A DNA stretch of 64,000 nucleotides from Muscardinus avellanarius (GCA_963383645.1 OY726565.1:37305529-37369528), one strand, 5' to 3'. Shown: positions 1 to 11,814, counted from the stretch's first letter. Notes: generated by a model not told the origin, from the letters alone. Made by a program: numbers and translations.

Positions 1-156
1 GAATCGAATGAAGAGGAAAGTGACATTTCTTGTCCAGAGTATTTAGATGGAAAGAATGGGCTAGGAGTACAACAGGTTCTAGTCCAAAGAATCAAACGTA
101 ATTTAAAAATATGATTTTGAAGTTAATACTTATTTTCCCAAATATACTCCACTAAC

Positions 157-195
157 CTACTCAAAAATTCTGACATTTCTTTGGCCATTTGTTCC
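157..195 (-). CDS. MYO6: MYO6 exon, 39 bp, residues 1046-1059
   Basis: Microexon encoding (P)EQMAKEMSEFLS(R), the start of the distal tail before the cargo-binding region. The acceptor is TTATAG at 196-201 and the donor is GTTAGT ending at 151. It enters with one base completing Pro and leaves with AG of an Arg codon. It is too short to appear as an ORF and was found by matching the tail sequence. The next downstream exon is not in the window. Confidence 0.9.
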   Translation of the reverse strand, partial: GTNGQRNVRIFE

Positions 196-1224
196 CTATA
201 AGAAAAATAATAATACAACATTGTTATATATAAGACACACTACATAAATTACTTAAAAGGAAAATATCATTTAAAATTAATATTTTCATTAAGATCATTA
301 ATCTATTAGCCATTCAATTATTTTACTTTCTAAAAGTCTTATATACTTTAACAAATTTATCTATAAATTATGGCAAAAGTTTTATTTAAATCTCTTTAAA
401 ATTATTTGAACACATTTCTATTTTTAGAAATGTGGAACTTTTAGATAGAAACTTGTAGTAGGAACTTTTAGTAGAATCTTATAAAAGCCATACTTGTGTG
501 GTATTTCTTATATACAGAACATTAAACAGCATGCTGTAAATGCACACAGGAAACCTGGCAGAATATGGATTCTATACTAGGATTTTTGAACCAGAGTTGC
601 TTAGTAAATATTAATTAGACAAGGCTTCACAGTGGGAAACCAAACTGTGTACTTTACAGTATCAGAGTTTCAGCAAGAATCGGATGTATTTGAAGTTCTA
701 CACTTCCAAATCAAAGCACGTTTTTAAAATAAATAAATAAAATCAATACAAGCAGTTGTTAAATGAAAGATCTGAAGCATTCTGACCTTCCAAGGAAAAT
801 ATTTTCCCAAAGCAAAAAATAGGTTTTTTTCTTTTATTACCCAGGACAGTTGTAACTTTTCTTGACATTTGCTTAATTCTGAGAAACAGAAGTTTCATTC
901 TGCTCATCAACACTTTGTAAACCGCACTGTTTTATTTTCCTGCCCTTTGTTCTTTTCCTTCATCATTAATCATCTTCTCATTCATGCTATTCATGAGAAT
1001 CTGGTAACCTCAAAACCTTACATATCAGTAAAAATCATAAGAAGAGTTTCCTGGATGCCTGCTAAGAGCTGGGACTCTGATTAAGGGAGCAGGTCTCCTA
1101 TAATCCTCTTTCCCTGCAATGAGTACTGGCTACAATTAGGTTCTGGCAGAGGTCTACCAAGCAAGCACAGCCACAGAAAAAGTAATCTTTCTATCCAGAA
1201 CTGATGAGAAAGAATAACAAATGC
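196..1224. other. MYO6 intron, no recognised element
   Basis: AT-rich intron sequence. A short open frame at 869-1084 has no recognisable protein character. Confidence 0.6.
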
Positions 1225-1251
1225 TATATATATATATATATATATATATAT
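1225..1251. repeat. (TA)n microsatellite
   Basis: Uninterrupted TA dinucleotide run in intron sequence. Confidence 0.98.
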
Positions 1252-1400
1252 GTAATCTAATTTAAATTATCCTCTGAGCAATACATTTATCAATCTCTCT
1301 TTAAGTTTAGTAGTTTCTAATCTGACCCTACTGAGACAAACCTGACCTATACTAAACACAGTACGCCAAATGCACTAGATAGAAATGCTCCCTGCAAAGT

Positions 1401-1686
1401 CAGGCGTGGTGGCACATGCTTGTAATCCCAGTACTTGAGAGGCTGAGACAGGAGGACCACGGTTCACAGCCAGCCTCAGCTACTTAGTGAGGCTGAGACA
1501 GGAGGACCACGGTTCACAGCCAGCCTCAGCTACTTAGTGAGGCCCTCTGCAACTTAGTGAGATCCTGTTTCAAAATAAGAATAAAAAATAGGGCTGGGAG
1601 TGTAGCCCGGAGGTAAAATGGCCCTGGGTTCAGTCCCCATTTCCACAGAGATAAAGAAAAAGAAAAAGAAAAAGAAGAAGAAAAAT
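1401..1686 (+). mobile_element. Type O SINE with exact 50-bp internal tandem duplication
   Basis: Bases 1441-1490 are repeated without change at 1491-1540, doubling the B-box half of the left monomer. Tail is (AAAAAG)n. Confidence 0.92.
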
Positions 1687-1689
1687 ATT

Positions 1690-2795
1690 CCCTGCATCAA
1701 GGTGTTTCTCCCCTTATACACATGTTGCAAGGCATATTTAATTCAAGCACATGTGGTAACTACAAAGTAACTGTCTGAATGGAGGGTGAACAGTGTTCAT
1801 TCTGAGACATTTTGTAAATTTCTGGTCCAGCTGACAATGTGGGTGCGTACTCTGGCATTGAGGTGGGAGATCAGGAACTCTAAATGTCCTACCCAGGAAA
1901 AACTGTCCCACAACCCACATAACTTTAGCATATCTGCCAAACATATAAAGGTGAAATACATCCACATAAATACATATTTCACATTAAAAAGTCGACATGT
2001 AAATCACATATGTTTGCATAGTTTTAATAGACTTTTTCTAGGGATGCAAATATTGTGTAATTAAGAGGACATTATATTGAATTTTGTTTGGAACTTTAAG
2101 GAAGATTGTTCACAAATTTGTGGCATGTGAGTGTCTGACACAACATCCCTATATCAATTTGCATCTATAGCTAGAGCATTCATGATGACTCTACACATAA
2201 ATAAAAATATCATGTCTTTTGTTGTAATTATGCATGCTCTCATTAAAATTAACATGTTATTATAAATGAATGTCCTTTTATTTCTCCTTTATATGCATTT
2301 TTAGAGAAAATTATTTATATAGGTTACATGATTTAGAAAACACTTGGTTTTGGTCCTGAAGTCTGAAAGAGTTGAGAACCATCACAATATAGGTTACAGT
2401 TTGTTGTTAAAGCTGTTGAACTTCAGATTTTATCTATATTCCAAAATATTTTATACATATACAAAATTTACTTATATTCTATGTATTATGAATATTCTCT
2501 CTGTAAAAAGACTTATATTGCAAAAAATACACTACATATATAACCAAAGATTGTGATCTCTTTCAGCTAGTACAATAAACTATCTTAAATTCTGAAAACT
2601 AAATATTTTACTTATTCTTATTTATTTCTTCACACCTCCGGTTATAATAATGTAAGGTAAGGAAGAGTTAAAAACATGTAAAACAAACCAGTATTAACAA
2701 AAAAGGAAAGTAAGTCATAAACTGCTGCAATGGAGTACCTAACAGGAGCATGAAACACTCCCCGGGCAGGAAAAAAATGAACAAATAATGAGTTA
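1690..2795. other. MYO6 intron, no recognised element
   Basis: AT-rich; I see no repeat, exon or RNA gene here. Confidence 0.55.
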
Positions 2796-2796
2796 T

Positions 2797-3049
2797 CTCC
2801 TTCCTTCCTTCCTTCCTTCCTTCCTTCCTTCCTTCCTTCCTTCCTTCCTTCCTTCCTTCCTTCGTACTGGGAATTGAACCCAGGGACATTCTATCTCTGA
2901 GCTATGTCCCCAGCCCTATTTTATTCTTTATTTCAAAACAAGGTCACACTAAGTTGTGGCAGACCTCACAAGTTTGTTGAGGCTAGCCATGAACTTTACA
3001 TCTTCCTACCAAGTACTAGAATTACAAGTATTTGCCACCATGCCTGGCT
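2797..3049 (-). mobile_element. Type O SINE with (TTCC)n tail
   Basis: Tail has grown into (TTCC)n at 2797-2863; the element body is 2864-3049. Confidence 0.88.
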
Positions 3050-3159
3050 TATCTCACTCTTTCAATTAAAAAATCGTTTAAAATTTACTCCAAGGAGGAA
3101 ACTACTTTTCAAAAAATACCCACAACATATGAAGTAAAAAGGGTTAAAAAATGACATAC

Positions 3160-3189
3160 GGTGTCATTTTAGGTCTTGTTCCATCATTT
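3160..3189 (-). CDS. MYO6: MYO6 exon, 30 bp, residues 1036-1046
   Basis: Microexon encoding (R)NDGTRPKMT(P). The acceptor is TTTTCACAG and the donor GTATGT. Its first base completes Arg1036 begun by the 5776-5936 exon, and its last two bases begin Pro1046, completed by the 39-bp exon. It lies where MYO6 tail splice variants diverge, between the helical segment and the cargo-binding tail. I found no recognisable large-insert or small-insert alternative exon between 3190 and 5775. Confidence 0.9.
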
Positions 3190-4985
3190 CTGTGAAAAGA
3201 ATATATTTTAGTTAATATCACCAACTCTGAATTGCAAAAATGTACATTGTATAAATTTGTGTTTCAGTGACTTTAATCACTAATTTTAAAATTTAATCAT
3301 CTTTATAAGAAAGCATGTAGAATTTATTATACTTTAAAAATCTTCATTAGAGTGATTATAAAAGAATAAATTAAAGGCAATCAATGAAAATTAAAGAATA
3401 AATACATCTAGACTGGAAAAGTAATACACTGTGAGGTTCATTCTTAACAGAATCTAAATGTTATTTTGTAATTTCAAGTAATTTGAAATTATCATGTGAC
3501 ATCAAGGATCTTATGTGTAATTGATTGAGATTATATTTTAAAACATATTACATATGTGGAAAATGATTCTTACTTAGAAGTTACTTGACAGGTATCCAAG
3601 CTGGAAAAGTAACTTAAAATTGTTAATTGCAGCAAAATTCATCTACATATATTTATAATACATCACAGAACCCAAGAACATTTTTGTGCTATATCCTACA
3701 AAGATTTACTTAGAGGATTTTTATTCATAAATCTGTTATAAAAGAACTGTGTTATCAAAGGTAAAATAAACATTCATAAATGTCCATTTATAGCCCACTG
3801 AATGAAACTATTGAACACAGGATATCTATACAGAGCACTACTGATAGTCAAGCGCTAATGCTTGAAGTATGGAGAATAAAATACCCACAAGAAGGGGAAA
3901 AGCTCGGAGGATTCTCAAAGGCTGGGGAGAAGACTGGCAGAAGGACTTGAAAGGACATCATCCCTGGCTGTTCCATAAGACAATCAACTCACTCTTCTGC
4001 CCTTCAAGTCATAGTGGTATGAATACCTACTCATTACTTAACAGTGGTCCAATTCTGCTTAAATTTTAGGTAACTTGTCATTTATGTAAAATGCCCCAAA
4101 TGTCTATCCTTTCCCAGAGAAAATTAACCCTGGAAGAAGTGCACCTTCCTGAAGACTAGAAGAAAGTCTGCCTACAAGCCTGCAATTCATATGCAGCACA
4201 TGGAATAGTACTGAATACAACTTAATCTCAAAGACTGGCAACAAGTACCCAGAATGACTCTATTAACAAGTCACGAAGAAATAAGTGTCACCCTCAATAA
4301 TGCTGCTGTTAGCTGCAGTACTGTTGCAGAGACAACAGGGATAGCAGCTAGAAGAGCCTGGCTTGCCCAAAGTCTAGTGTCACTGGTTGCTAGTCATTTA
4401 CACAGCCATTCCCACAAATACAGGTGGAAAGACAAAAGAGCAACCAAGCCAAGTGTGTGTGCACAAAAGCCATAGCTGAGCCAAAACATTTTAATTATAA
4501 TGAGATGTTATTAAAGAATGCAAATATTGGACTCAACCCAAAAGATTAATAATTATCACAACATCTTTGGATTTGTAACAGATTTATTCAATTCATTTAC
4601 AACATAATATACTTTCATATATAATTCAGATTCCAGAGCTTCTCAAAATAATCACTCACTAGAAAAATATGTGGAGGCAATTTAACAAATCCTTTTCATT
4701 CCCATCTTTGTTTTCAGCTAAATATACTCTTAACAATGTGAATTGCAATTGTCTGATACTCTTTGCCTTGCAGCAATTTGAACCCAAGTTTTTCCTTTCA
4801 CAAGAAAACAGTTCCATCTACTGGTTAGGTTCTAATTTTTGTCAGTTTTGAAAAGCAAAGTTACATTATCTATGTGCCTCTCAGTATGTGCACAGCATGT
4901 ATACAATGTATAGAGGAACTCTTCAAACTAGTGTTGTTTCGTTTTTTACAAACAATCAACATAACTAATATTCCTATATTCTATT
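3190..4985. other. MYO6 intron, no recognised element
   Basis: Searched for alternative tail exons by eye without success. The interval is AT-rich with no SINE. Confidence 0.55.
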
Positions 4986-5152
4986 TTGTGTGTGTGTGGG
5001 GTACTGGGGATGGAACCCTTCTACCTCCAGGCTACACTCCCAGACCTAACAGGGTCTCTTAAGCCAGCTGAGGCTGGCTTCGAACCTGCGCGATCCTCCT
5101 GTCTCAGCCTCCCAAGCGCGGGGATTACAAGCGTGCACCACCACGCCCGGCT
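4986..5152 (-). mobile_element. SINE, type Y-like, linker lost
   Basis: The right monomer joins AACAGGGTCTCTTAAGCCAG directly; the usual A-rich linker is deleted. Confidence 0.88.
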
Positions 5153-5775
5153 ATTCTATATTTTTAATAAAATATTAAAATCCTCCCCAAACTTCTTGTA
5201 AAATATTAACAACTCTCATATTCCTCCATGCTCTATTATAATTTAGAGATAATTCAGAAATCAGAGAACCAAAATATAACTAGACTCCATTTTTGGAACG
5301 GGTACACAATTGTTCTGAGAGAGTGAGGGTAAATTTCTCATTTCATGTGTTCAAAAGTATTATATAGTAAAAAAAAAAATTGTATTAGGATATCCTGAAC
5401 TCAAATATATTGCCCGCATGATAATATTGTCACTAATTTCTTTTTTGTCACTAATTTCTGTCAGTTTTTAATAAGTTAGATGTCTATCTAATATATAATA
5501 CTCAAATAATTTCAAAGTTGAGATATTTTCTTAATAGAGTATTCATGAACTAAAATTTTAGTTTTGCTTTTCAACAGTTTAACAATTTGATAGAAAAATT
5601 TTTCCTTCATTTGGGTATAAAAGTGGTTTAAAATGACTTAAAATTATTTTACTTCAAATATATCAGGACCTAAGGAATAGGATTTTCTCCTATTCCCTTT
5701 CGCATGGAAATGAGAAGCTGAGAAGTGAAGAAAGCTAAATAAAGGGTGCTATCCCCCACCATCGGGCCCACGTAC

Positions 5776-5936
5776 CTCCGGAGTGCCGGGTCTCCCTGAG
5801 CCTCATCGCTGATGAGCTCAGATTCACTCTGGGCGATCCGCAGGGCCAGCTCCCGGTCCCTGCGCTCCTGCTCCAGAACTGCTTGCTGCTGGGACTCCTC
5901 CTCCCGCTGTCTGGCCAGCTGCTCCTCCACTTCAGC
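5776..5936 (-). CDS. MYO6: MYO6 exon, residues 983-1036
   Basis: Encodes [18 protein letters not shown] and on through [12 protein letters not shown], a charged helix C-terminal to the single alpha-helix. The acceptor is TTGGCAG, the donor GTACGT, and the length of 161 bp gives 53 codons plus two bases. Compared with remembered human sequence there are conservative changes such as A/E near residue 988 and Q-A-D to Q-G-D-P near 1030. Confidence 0.96.
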
Positions 5937-6419
5937 CTGCCAAGCACAGAGCCACTTCAGCACTTGGTCACTCCCATTATTACTTAAAATAAAGGGAAAG
6001 CTTAATGGCCCAAATGAGTTCTTTACTAAGAATTATTGTTTAGCTGCACATCTCTCCAGTCTCAATTTTTCTTCTATATTATCATTAATGCTTCACTTTC
6101 CCAAAGTCAAGAGAGGGTAGAAGAAGCACAGCTCACAATTCTGGACAATAGTGTGAGCATCCCATACATCGCCTGAGGATCCTGAGTGTCCAGTTAACAC
6201 AAACACCTACACGGACGTGAGGAATGTAAAGTGCTGGTTCTGCTTAAGAATACATTATAAAAGCCCAGCCAAATAGAAACTCAAATACTCTATCACACAT
6301 TCTCAGACATGGGACTTTTTAAAAACTTGGGGATGGAGAAACTATCTTAATCCTAACCTATTAAGACCAGTATCAACAAAGTTATAAGATGATTTTCAAA
6401 ACAAAAAATTTTTTATGGA

Positions 6420-6598
6420 ATCCAGGGGCTTTTCTACCTCCAGGCTATACGCCCAGACCTATTTTGTATTTTATTTGGAAACAGGGTCTCACTAAGTTGC
6501 TGAGAGCTTCATTAAATAACTGAGGCTGGCTTCGAACCTGTGCGATCCTCCTGTCTCAGCCTCCCAAGCACTGGGATTACATACCACCACACCTAGCT
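6420..6598 (-). mobile_element. Type M SINE, tail end missing
   Basis: Begins inside the right monomer at CAGGGGCTTTTCTACCTCC and runs to the diverged left end ACACCTAGCT. Confidence 0.85.
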
Positions 6599-6664
6599 CA
6601 AAAAATTATGTTTTAAGTGAATGTTTATCTGACTTTCTCTTAGGTACAACAACAATACTAATAG

Positions 6665-6850
6665 TTATTGTGCTAGGGCTAAATGATTTAACATGTGTAA
6701 CTCATTTATTTAATGCTCACAACTATTCTTTATCCCCATTTTAAAGAGACTGTGGCCCATAATTATTCACTGTGAAGTATACAATGCCCTAACTTTTGAC
6801 TGTGACAAAGCCTGCATTTAAACTCTAGATCCAAATTCCTACCCCAGACC
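6665..6850 (-). mobile_element. MIR fossil
   Basis: CATTTTAAAGAGACTGTGGC and the trailing AACTCTAGATCCAAATTCCT match the reverse complement of a MIR core, strongly diverged. Confidence 0.5.
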
Positions 6851-6934
6851 ATGGCAGGGACTGCCTTTGTTTTCACTTCTTCTGTAACTTAGTACCTTCT
6901 ATTCTGATAGAAGTTGAGTCCAGTAAGTTTATAC

Positions 6935-7013
6935 CTGAATACGCTTTTCATCATCTTCCCTTTTCTTTCTCTCTTCTTCTTCTTGCTTTCTTTTTGCTTC
7001 CATCTCAAGTTTC
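6935..7013 (-). CDS. MYO6: MYO6 exon, residues 956-982
   Basis: Encodes (M)KLEMEAKRKQEEEERKK followed by REDDEKRIQ, the second half of the single alpha-helix with its i to i+4 pattern of Glu and Lys/Arg. Polypyrimidine tract and TTAG acceptor on the right, GTATAA donor on the left. The first base completes Met956 split across the 12255-12463 exon. Confidence 0.96.
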
Positions 7014-7401
7014 CTAATAAAAAAAAAAATGGAAAGCTCTTAAAATTTTTAACAAAAAATTCTTCAGAAGAATTATTAAATTAACTATTAATAAACAAAT
7101 TTAACAGAATGGAAACAAGCTCTCAGATCAAGAACAAGACACTCACTCTTACTTAAATCAACTTATTTCAAATAAAACAAAATCTAACTATATTGATTGT
7201 AATTCTTTAAGATAAATGCAATTGTACTCTATAACCTTCAACAACTCTAGATAACTGATTATAAAGCCTAACTCTCAGGTCCTAATTATATGTAATTCCC
7301 TCCACTTCTTCTCCAACTAAACAACCCATATTTCCAATCATGATCCTACTCTGTCTACTCTGGCATTCCCAAATGTCATCAGTTTTAAAATTGCAGAAAA
7401 G

Positions 7402-7638
7402 AGCCGAGTGTGGTGGCCAATGCTTGTAATCCCTGCACTTGGGAGGCTGAGCTGGGAGGATCACAGGTTCGAAGCCAGCCTCAGCAGCTGAGTGAGCCGC
7501 TCAACAACTTAGTGAAACCCTGTTTCCTAATAAAAATATAAAATAGGTCTGAGGGTGTAACCCAGAGGCAGACAGCCCTTGGATTCCATCCTCAATAACA
7601 CACACACAGACACACAGACACACACACACACACACACT
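7402..7638 (+). mobile_element. Type M SINE with (CA)n tail
   Basis: GCCGAGTGTGGTGGCCAATG start; tail ACACACACAGACACACAGAC to 7638. Confidence 0.88.
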
Positions 7639-7733
7639 CTGCAGAAAACAAATGTCTTTTTTCATAGCTTATAAAATAATATATAATCCATAGCTTTGAA
7701 AAGAAGTTTGAAATTCCTTAAATACTAAGATTC

Positions 7734-7943
7734 TGCTGGGCACAGTGGCACACACTTGTAATCCCAGTAACTCGTGAGGCTGAGACAGGAGGACTGCAGG
7801 TTCGAAGCCAGCCTCAGCTACTTAGTGAAGTCTCCTGCAACTTAATGAGACTGTTTTAAAATAAAGAATAAAAAAATAGGGCTGCAGATGTAACCTGGAG
7901 GCAAAATGCCCCTGGGTTCAATCCCCAGTACCACACACACACA

Positions 7944-7995
<52 letters not shown>
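7734..7995 (+). mobile_element. Type O SINE with long (CA)n tail
   Basis: Dimer 7734-7931; the CAGTACCACACA end has expanded to a CA run 7932-7995. Confidence 0.9.
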
Positions 7996-7997
<2 letters not shown>

Positions 7998-8020
7998 TTC
8001 TAACCAAAACTCAGATTATA

Positions 8021-8085
8021 TACAGATTGAGCAATATCTTGTCCAAAATCTTGGGACCAGAAGTGTTTCAAATTTTGACTTGAGG
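8021..8085 (-). mobile_element. MER2-like Tigger fossil, one flank
   Basis: ATTGAGCAATATCTTGTCC and GGGACCAGAAGTGTTTCAAA resemble MER2, a pogo/Tigger DNA transposon. Its other end seems to lie at 11761-11814, so the L1 would have landed in it. Family recalled, not searched. Confidence 0.5.
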
Positions 8086-8174
8086 GGAAAGCGGTTGAAA
8101 TATTTCCTCCCTCTTTCTGTTCCCATTCCCTTCCTTCCTTTCTCTATCTTTTTGGGACATTACCACTAAGTAAC

Positions 8175-8302
8175 AACCCCAGACACGCTTTTATTTTTTT
8201 GAAACAAAATAAGTTGCTGAGTCTGACCTTGAGCTTGCAATCCTCCTGCCTCAGCTTTCCAAATGGATGAGATTACAGGTGTGTGCCCCCACACGACTGG
8301 AT
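8175..8302 (-). mobile_element. Old SINE left monomer
   Basis: TTGAAACAAAATAAGTTGCT to CCCCACACGACTGG; the right monomer is only a trace. Confidence 0.65.
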
Positions 8303-8870
8303 CTTGTAATATTTTTATAAACTTTACCAGCTGAGCATCCCATATATGGAAATCAGGCCATATATGAGAAACACGGAAAAACTAAAAGCATTCCTTTTCA
8401 GGTCAGAAACAAAACAAGGCTGTCCACTCTCAGCACTTTTAATCAATATATGACTACTAGAAGGTTCAGCCAGAATAACTGAATAAGAGAAAGAAAAGAT
8501 ATAAAAATAGAAAAGGAATAAGTCAAATTATTCCTTTCCACAGATGATGATTCTATACACAGAAAATCCAAAGGATTCCATCAAAAGACTTTTAAGTGAT
8601 AAAACAAACTAGTAAGAGAGCATGATACAAAATCAGCATTAAAAAGTGGCTTTTTTATACAGCAATAATGAATTTTCTGAGAAAAAAATCGTGATAGCAA
8701 TCCCATTCACAGCACACACAATACGCAGAAACAAACTTAACTATGGAAATAAAAGGTTTCTACAAGGAAAAGCATTAGATACTGAAGAAAAAAATTAACA
8801 AAGGTACTAAAGTTGAAAAGACCTCCTCTGTTCACAGGTTGGAAAATAAATAGTTGAAATGTTCATACTG

Positions 8871-9221
8871 CTGGGCACCATGGCTCAAGCCTGTAATCGC
8901 AGTACTTGGAGGCTGAAATAAGAGAACTGTAGGTTCATACCCAGCCTCAGCAACTTACTGAGACTCTGTTTCAAAATAAAAAATAAAATAAGGATGAGGT
9001 ATAGCTCAGAGGTAGAAACCTCCTGGGTTCAATCCCCTGAGGGGGAGAGAAAGGGAGGGAGGGAGGGACAGAGAGATAGAGAGAGAGAGAGGGAGGGAGG
9101 GAAGGAGGGAGGAAGGGAGAAGTAGGAGGAGGAAGAGAAGGAGGAGAAAGGAGGAGGAGGAGGAGGAGGAGGAGGAGGAGGAGGAGGAGGAGGAGGAGGA
9201 GGAGGAGGAGGAGGAGGAGAA
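8871..9221 (+). mobile_element. Type O SINE followed by 180-bp purine tract
   Basis: SINE body 8871-9037; bases 9041-9221 are almost wholly A/G, ending in (GGA)n. Inserted into L1 ORF2. Confidence 0.88.
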
Positions 9222-9501
9222 ATGTTGATGCTATCCAAAGTGATCTAACAGATTCAGTATAATCCCCATCAAAATTTCAATGACATTCTTCACAGAACTA
9301 AAAAAAATCTAAAATTTATATGGAAAAATAAGAGCCAGAATAACTAAAGTAATCCTAAGCAAAAGGAGCAATACTGGAAATACCACTTTACCTAATTTCA
9401 AAACGTACTACAGAGCTATAGTAACAAAACAAAGCATGGGACTGGCATAAAAACAAATATGCACACCAATGAAATAGAGGATATAGAAATAACTACACAT
9501 A

Positions 9502-9711
9502 AGCCGGGCGTGGTGGCCCACACTTGTAATTCCCGCGCTTGGGAGGCAGAGACAGGAGGATCGCCTGGTTCGGAGCCAGCCTTGCTGGCTTAAGAGACCC
9601 TGTTTCCACATAAAAAGGTAAAAAAATAGGTCTAGGAGTGTAGCCCGTGGGAGTGTATCCCGGAGGTAAAAGGGCTTCCAGGAACCCCAGTACCACAAAA
9701 AAAAAAAAACA
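9502..9711 (+). mobile_element. Type Y SINE, first of a tandem pair
   Basis: Preceded by AAATAACTACACATAA. Carries a short local duplication of GGGAGTGTA.CCCG in the right monomer (9637-9664). Confidence 0.92.
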
Positions 9712-9726
9712 AAATAACTACACGTA

Positions 9727-9928
9727 GCCAGGCGTGGTGGCGCACGCTTGTAATCCCTGCGCTTGGGAGGCCAAGACAGGAGGATCACACAGGTTCGAAG
9801 CCAGCCTCAGCTATTTAGTGAGGCTCTCAGCAACTTAGTGAGACCATGTTTCCAAATAAAGTATAAAAATAGGTCTGGAAGTACAGCCCGGAGGTAGAAA
9901 GCCTCTGGGTTCCACCCCAGTACCACCA

Positions 9929-9979
<51 letters not shown>
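9727..9979 (+). mobile_element. Type M SINE, second of a tandem pair
   Basis: Same target word AAATAACTACAC precedes and follows it. Tail is (AAAAG)n after an A run. Confidence 0.92.
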
Positions 9980-9981
<2 letters not shown>

Positions 9982-10465
9982 TAACTACACATAGTTGCAG
10001 CAATCTGATCCTTGACAAAGGTGCCAAAAGCATTCTCTGAAGACAACCTCTCTAACAAATGGTGCTGGGAAAACTGGATATCCACATGGAGAAGATGGGA
10101 AGGTGATCCCTGTCTCTCACTCTGTACAAAAATCATCTCAAAATGACTTGAAGATCATAATGTAAGACCCTAAAATTACTAGAGGAAAACACTTCCAAAT
10201 AATGGCACCCACAATGATTTTCTGGATAGGCCTCCAAACATCAGGAAACAGAAGCAGGAATAGAAAAATGGAATTACATCAAACAAAAAGCTTCCACACA
10301 GCAAAGGAAACAATCAATAGAGTGAAGAGATAATCAACAAAGGGGAGAAAATATTTATCAGCTAATTATCGAACAGAGGATTACATTCAAAATATATAAA
10401 AAAACTAAAAAAACTTAAAGGAAAATGATCTGAATTGACACATTTCAAAAGAAATGCAAATGGCT

Positions 10466-10466
10466 C

Positions 10467-10497
<31 letters not shown>

Positions 10498-10511
10498 TAC
10501 ATATATATATA
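10466..10511. repeat. (TA)n with TACA interruptions
   Basis: TA-rich microsatellite between L1 and SINE sequence. Confidence 0.95.
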
Positions 10512-10540
10512 AATGCTCAATATCAAAAAGAAAAAGAAAA

Positions 10541-10730
10541 AATACAGTAGTGACAGTACACACCTGTAACCTCAAAACTTGGGAGACTTATACAGGAGAT
10601 TCACAGGTTCTAGGCCAGCCTGGAAAACTTAGCAAGACCCTGTTTCAAAATAAATAGGGCTAAGGGTATAGCTTGGAGGTAGAACATCCCAGGGTTTAGT
10701 TCTCAGTACCAAAATATAAAATAAAATAAC
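10541..10730 (+). mobile_element. Type O SINE, diverged
   Basis: GTAGTGACAGTACACACCTG start to CAGTACC and AAATAAAATAA tail. Confidence 0.82.
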
Positions 10731-10826
10731 GAATATGGAACAAATGTTGGTAAAGATATGAGGAAAAAGAAACCCTATATACTGTTGGAAATTTTAATTG
10801 GTACAGCCACCATAGAAAATAGGAAG

Positions 10827-11270
10827 GAGCCGGATGTGGTGGTGCAAGCTTGTAATTGTAACATTAGGGAGACTGAGACCGGAGGACTGTGGTTCCCAGA
10901 CAGCCTCAGCTACTTAGCAAGGCCCTTTGCAATTCAGCGAGACCCTGTTTCAAAAATAAAAAGACTAAGCCAGGCGTGGTGTCGTACACTTGTAATCCCT
11001 GCGCTTGGGAGGCAGAGACCGGAGGATCACGCAAGTTCGAAGCCAGCTGTACTGGCTTAAGAGACCCTGTTTCCAAAAATTAAAAAAAGTATAAAAAAAT
11101 AGGTCTGGGAGTGTAGCCCAGAGGTAGAAGGGCTTCCAGGAACCCCAGTACCACCAAAAAAAAAAGAGACTGAATTTAAAAAAAAATAGGGCTGGGGGTA
11201 TAGTTCTGAGGTACAATACCCTTGGGTTCCATCCCCAGTACTGAAAAGAAAAAAAAAAGAAAAGAAAAGA
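10827..11270 (+). mobile_element. Type O SINE split at its linker by a type Y SINE
   Basis: Outer left monomer 10827-10967, outer right monomer 11181-11270. Inner type Y copy 10968-11165 sits after AAAAAGACTA of the linker. Confidence 0.9.
10968..11165 (+). mobile_element. Inner type Y SINE of nested pair
   Basis: Complete dimer; AGACTA before and AGACTG after are the target-site duplication. Confidence 0.9.
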
Positions 11271-11760
11271 AAATAGGAAGGAAGGAGGTTCCTCAAGAAA
11301 ACAAAATAGAACTATCATATGATCCAGGGAGCCCATGAACAGATGAACTGATAAAGAAAATATGGTATATATACATAATGGAGCATATTCAGCCATAATG
11401 AAGAATGAAATCCTATCATCCACAGCAAAATGATAGGACTGGAAGACATTATGTTAAGAGAAACAGGCAGACACAGAAGGACAAGTATCCTATGTTCACT
11501 CTCATTTGTGAGAACTAGAAAACAAACATAAAAAAGTAAGACAACCTGAAATTAGAATAGTGATTTACTAGAGACTGGGAGGGATGCCCAGCAGTGGGGA
11601 GGGGGTGGAGAAAAAAGGGTGGATGGATATGAGCAGTGCATGCCATATGAATGTACGGAAACATCAGTGAACCTCACTGATATATACAATAACTGTTTTA
11701 ATCTATAATAGTGACAAAATATGAAATTTGAGCTCCAGTATGACATTCATAAGGTTTTGT

Positions 11761-11814
11761 ACTTTGGAGCATTTCAGATTTTGGATTTTTGGATTAGGAA
11801 TGCTCAATCTGTAG
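11761..11814 (-). mobile_element. MER2-like Tigger fossil, other flank
   Basis: GGAGCATTTCAGATTTTGGA and GGATTAGGAATGCTCAATCT match the MER2 terminal pattern of repeated GGATTT words. Confidence 0.55.

Larger units (their letters stand above)
8385..11745 (+). mobile_element. L1 3' portion (ORF2 reverse transcriptase to 3' UTR), broken by SINEs
   Basis: Blocks at 8385-8868, 9222-9500, 9980-10540, 10731-10826 and 11271-11745 are colinear with L1 ORF2: GGCTGTCCACTCTCAGCACT, ATCCCATTCACAGC, GACTGGCATAAAAACA, AACTGGATATCCACATG, TATGGTATATATACATAATG, then an old 3' UTR. Coding is destroyed. Confidence 0.88.

Noticed and set aside
3190..5775. MYO6 alternative large-insert or small-insert exons
   Set aside because: Looked for on the minus strand but no segment with matching sequence and splice sites was recognised.
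9029..9238. Open frame with a long polyproline run
   Set aside because: Translation of the (GGA)n purine tract on the opposite strand.
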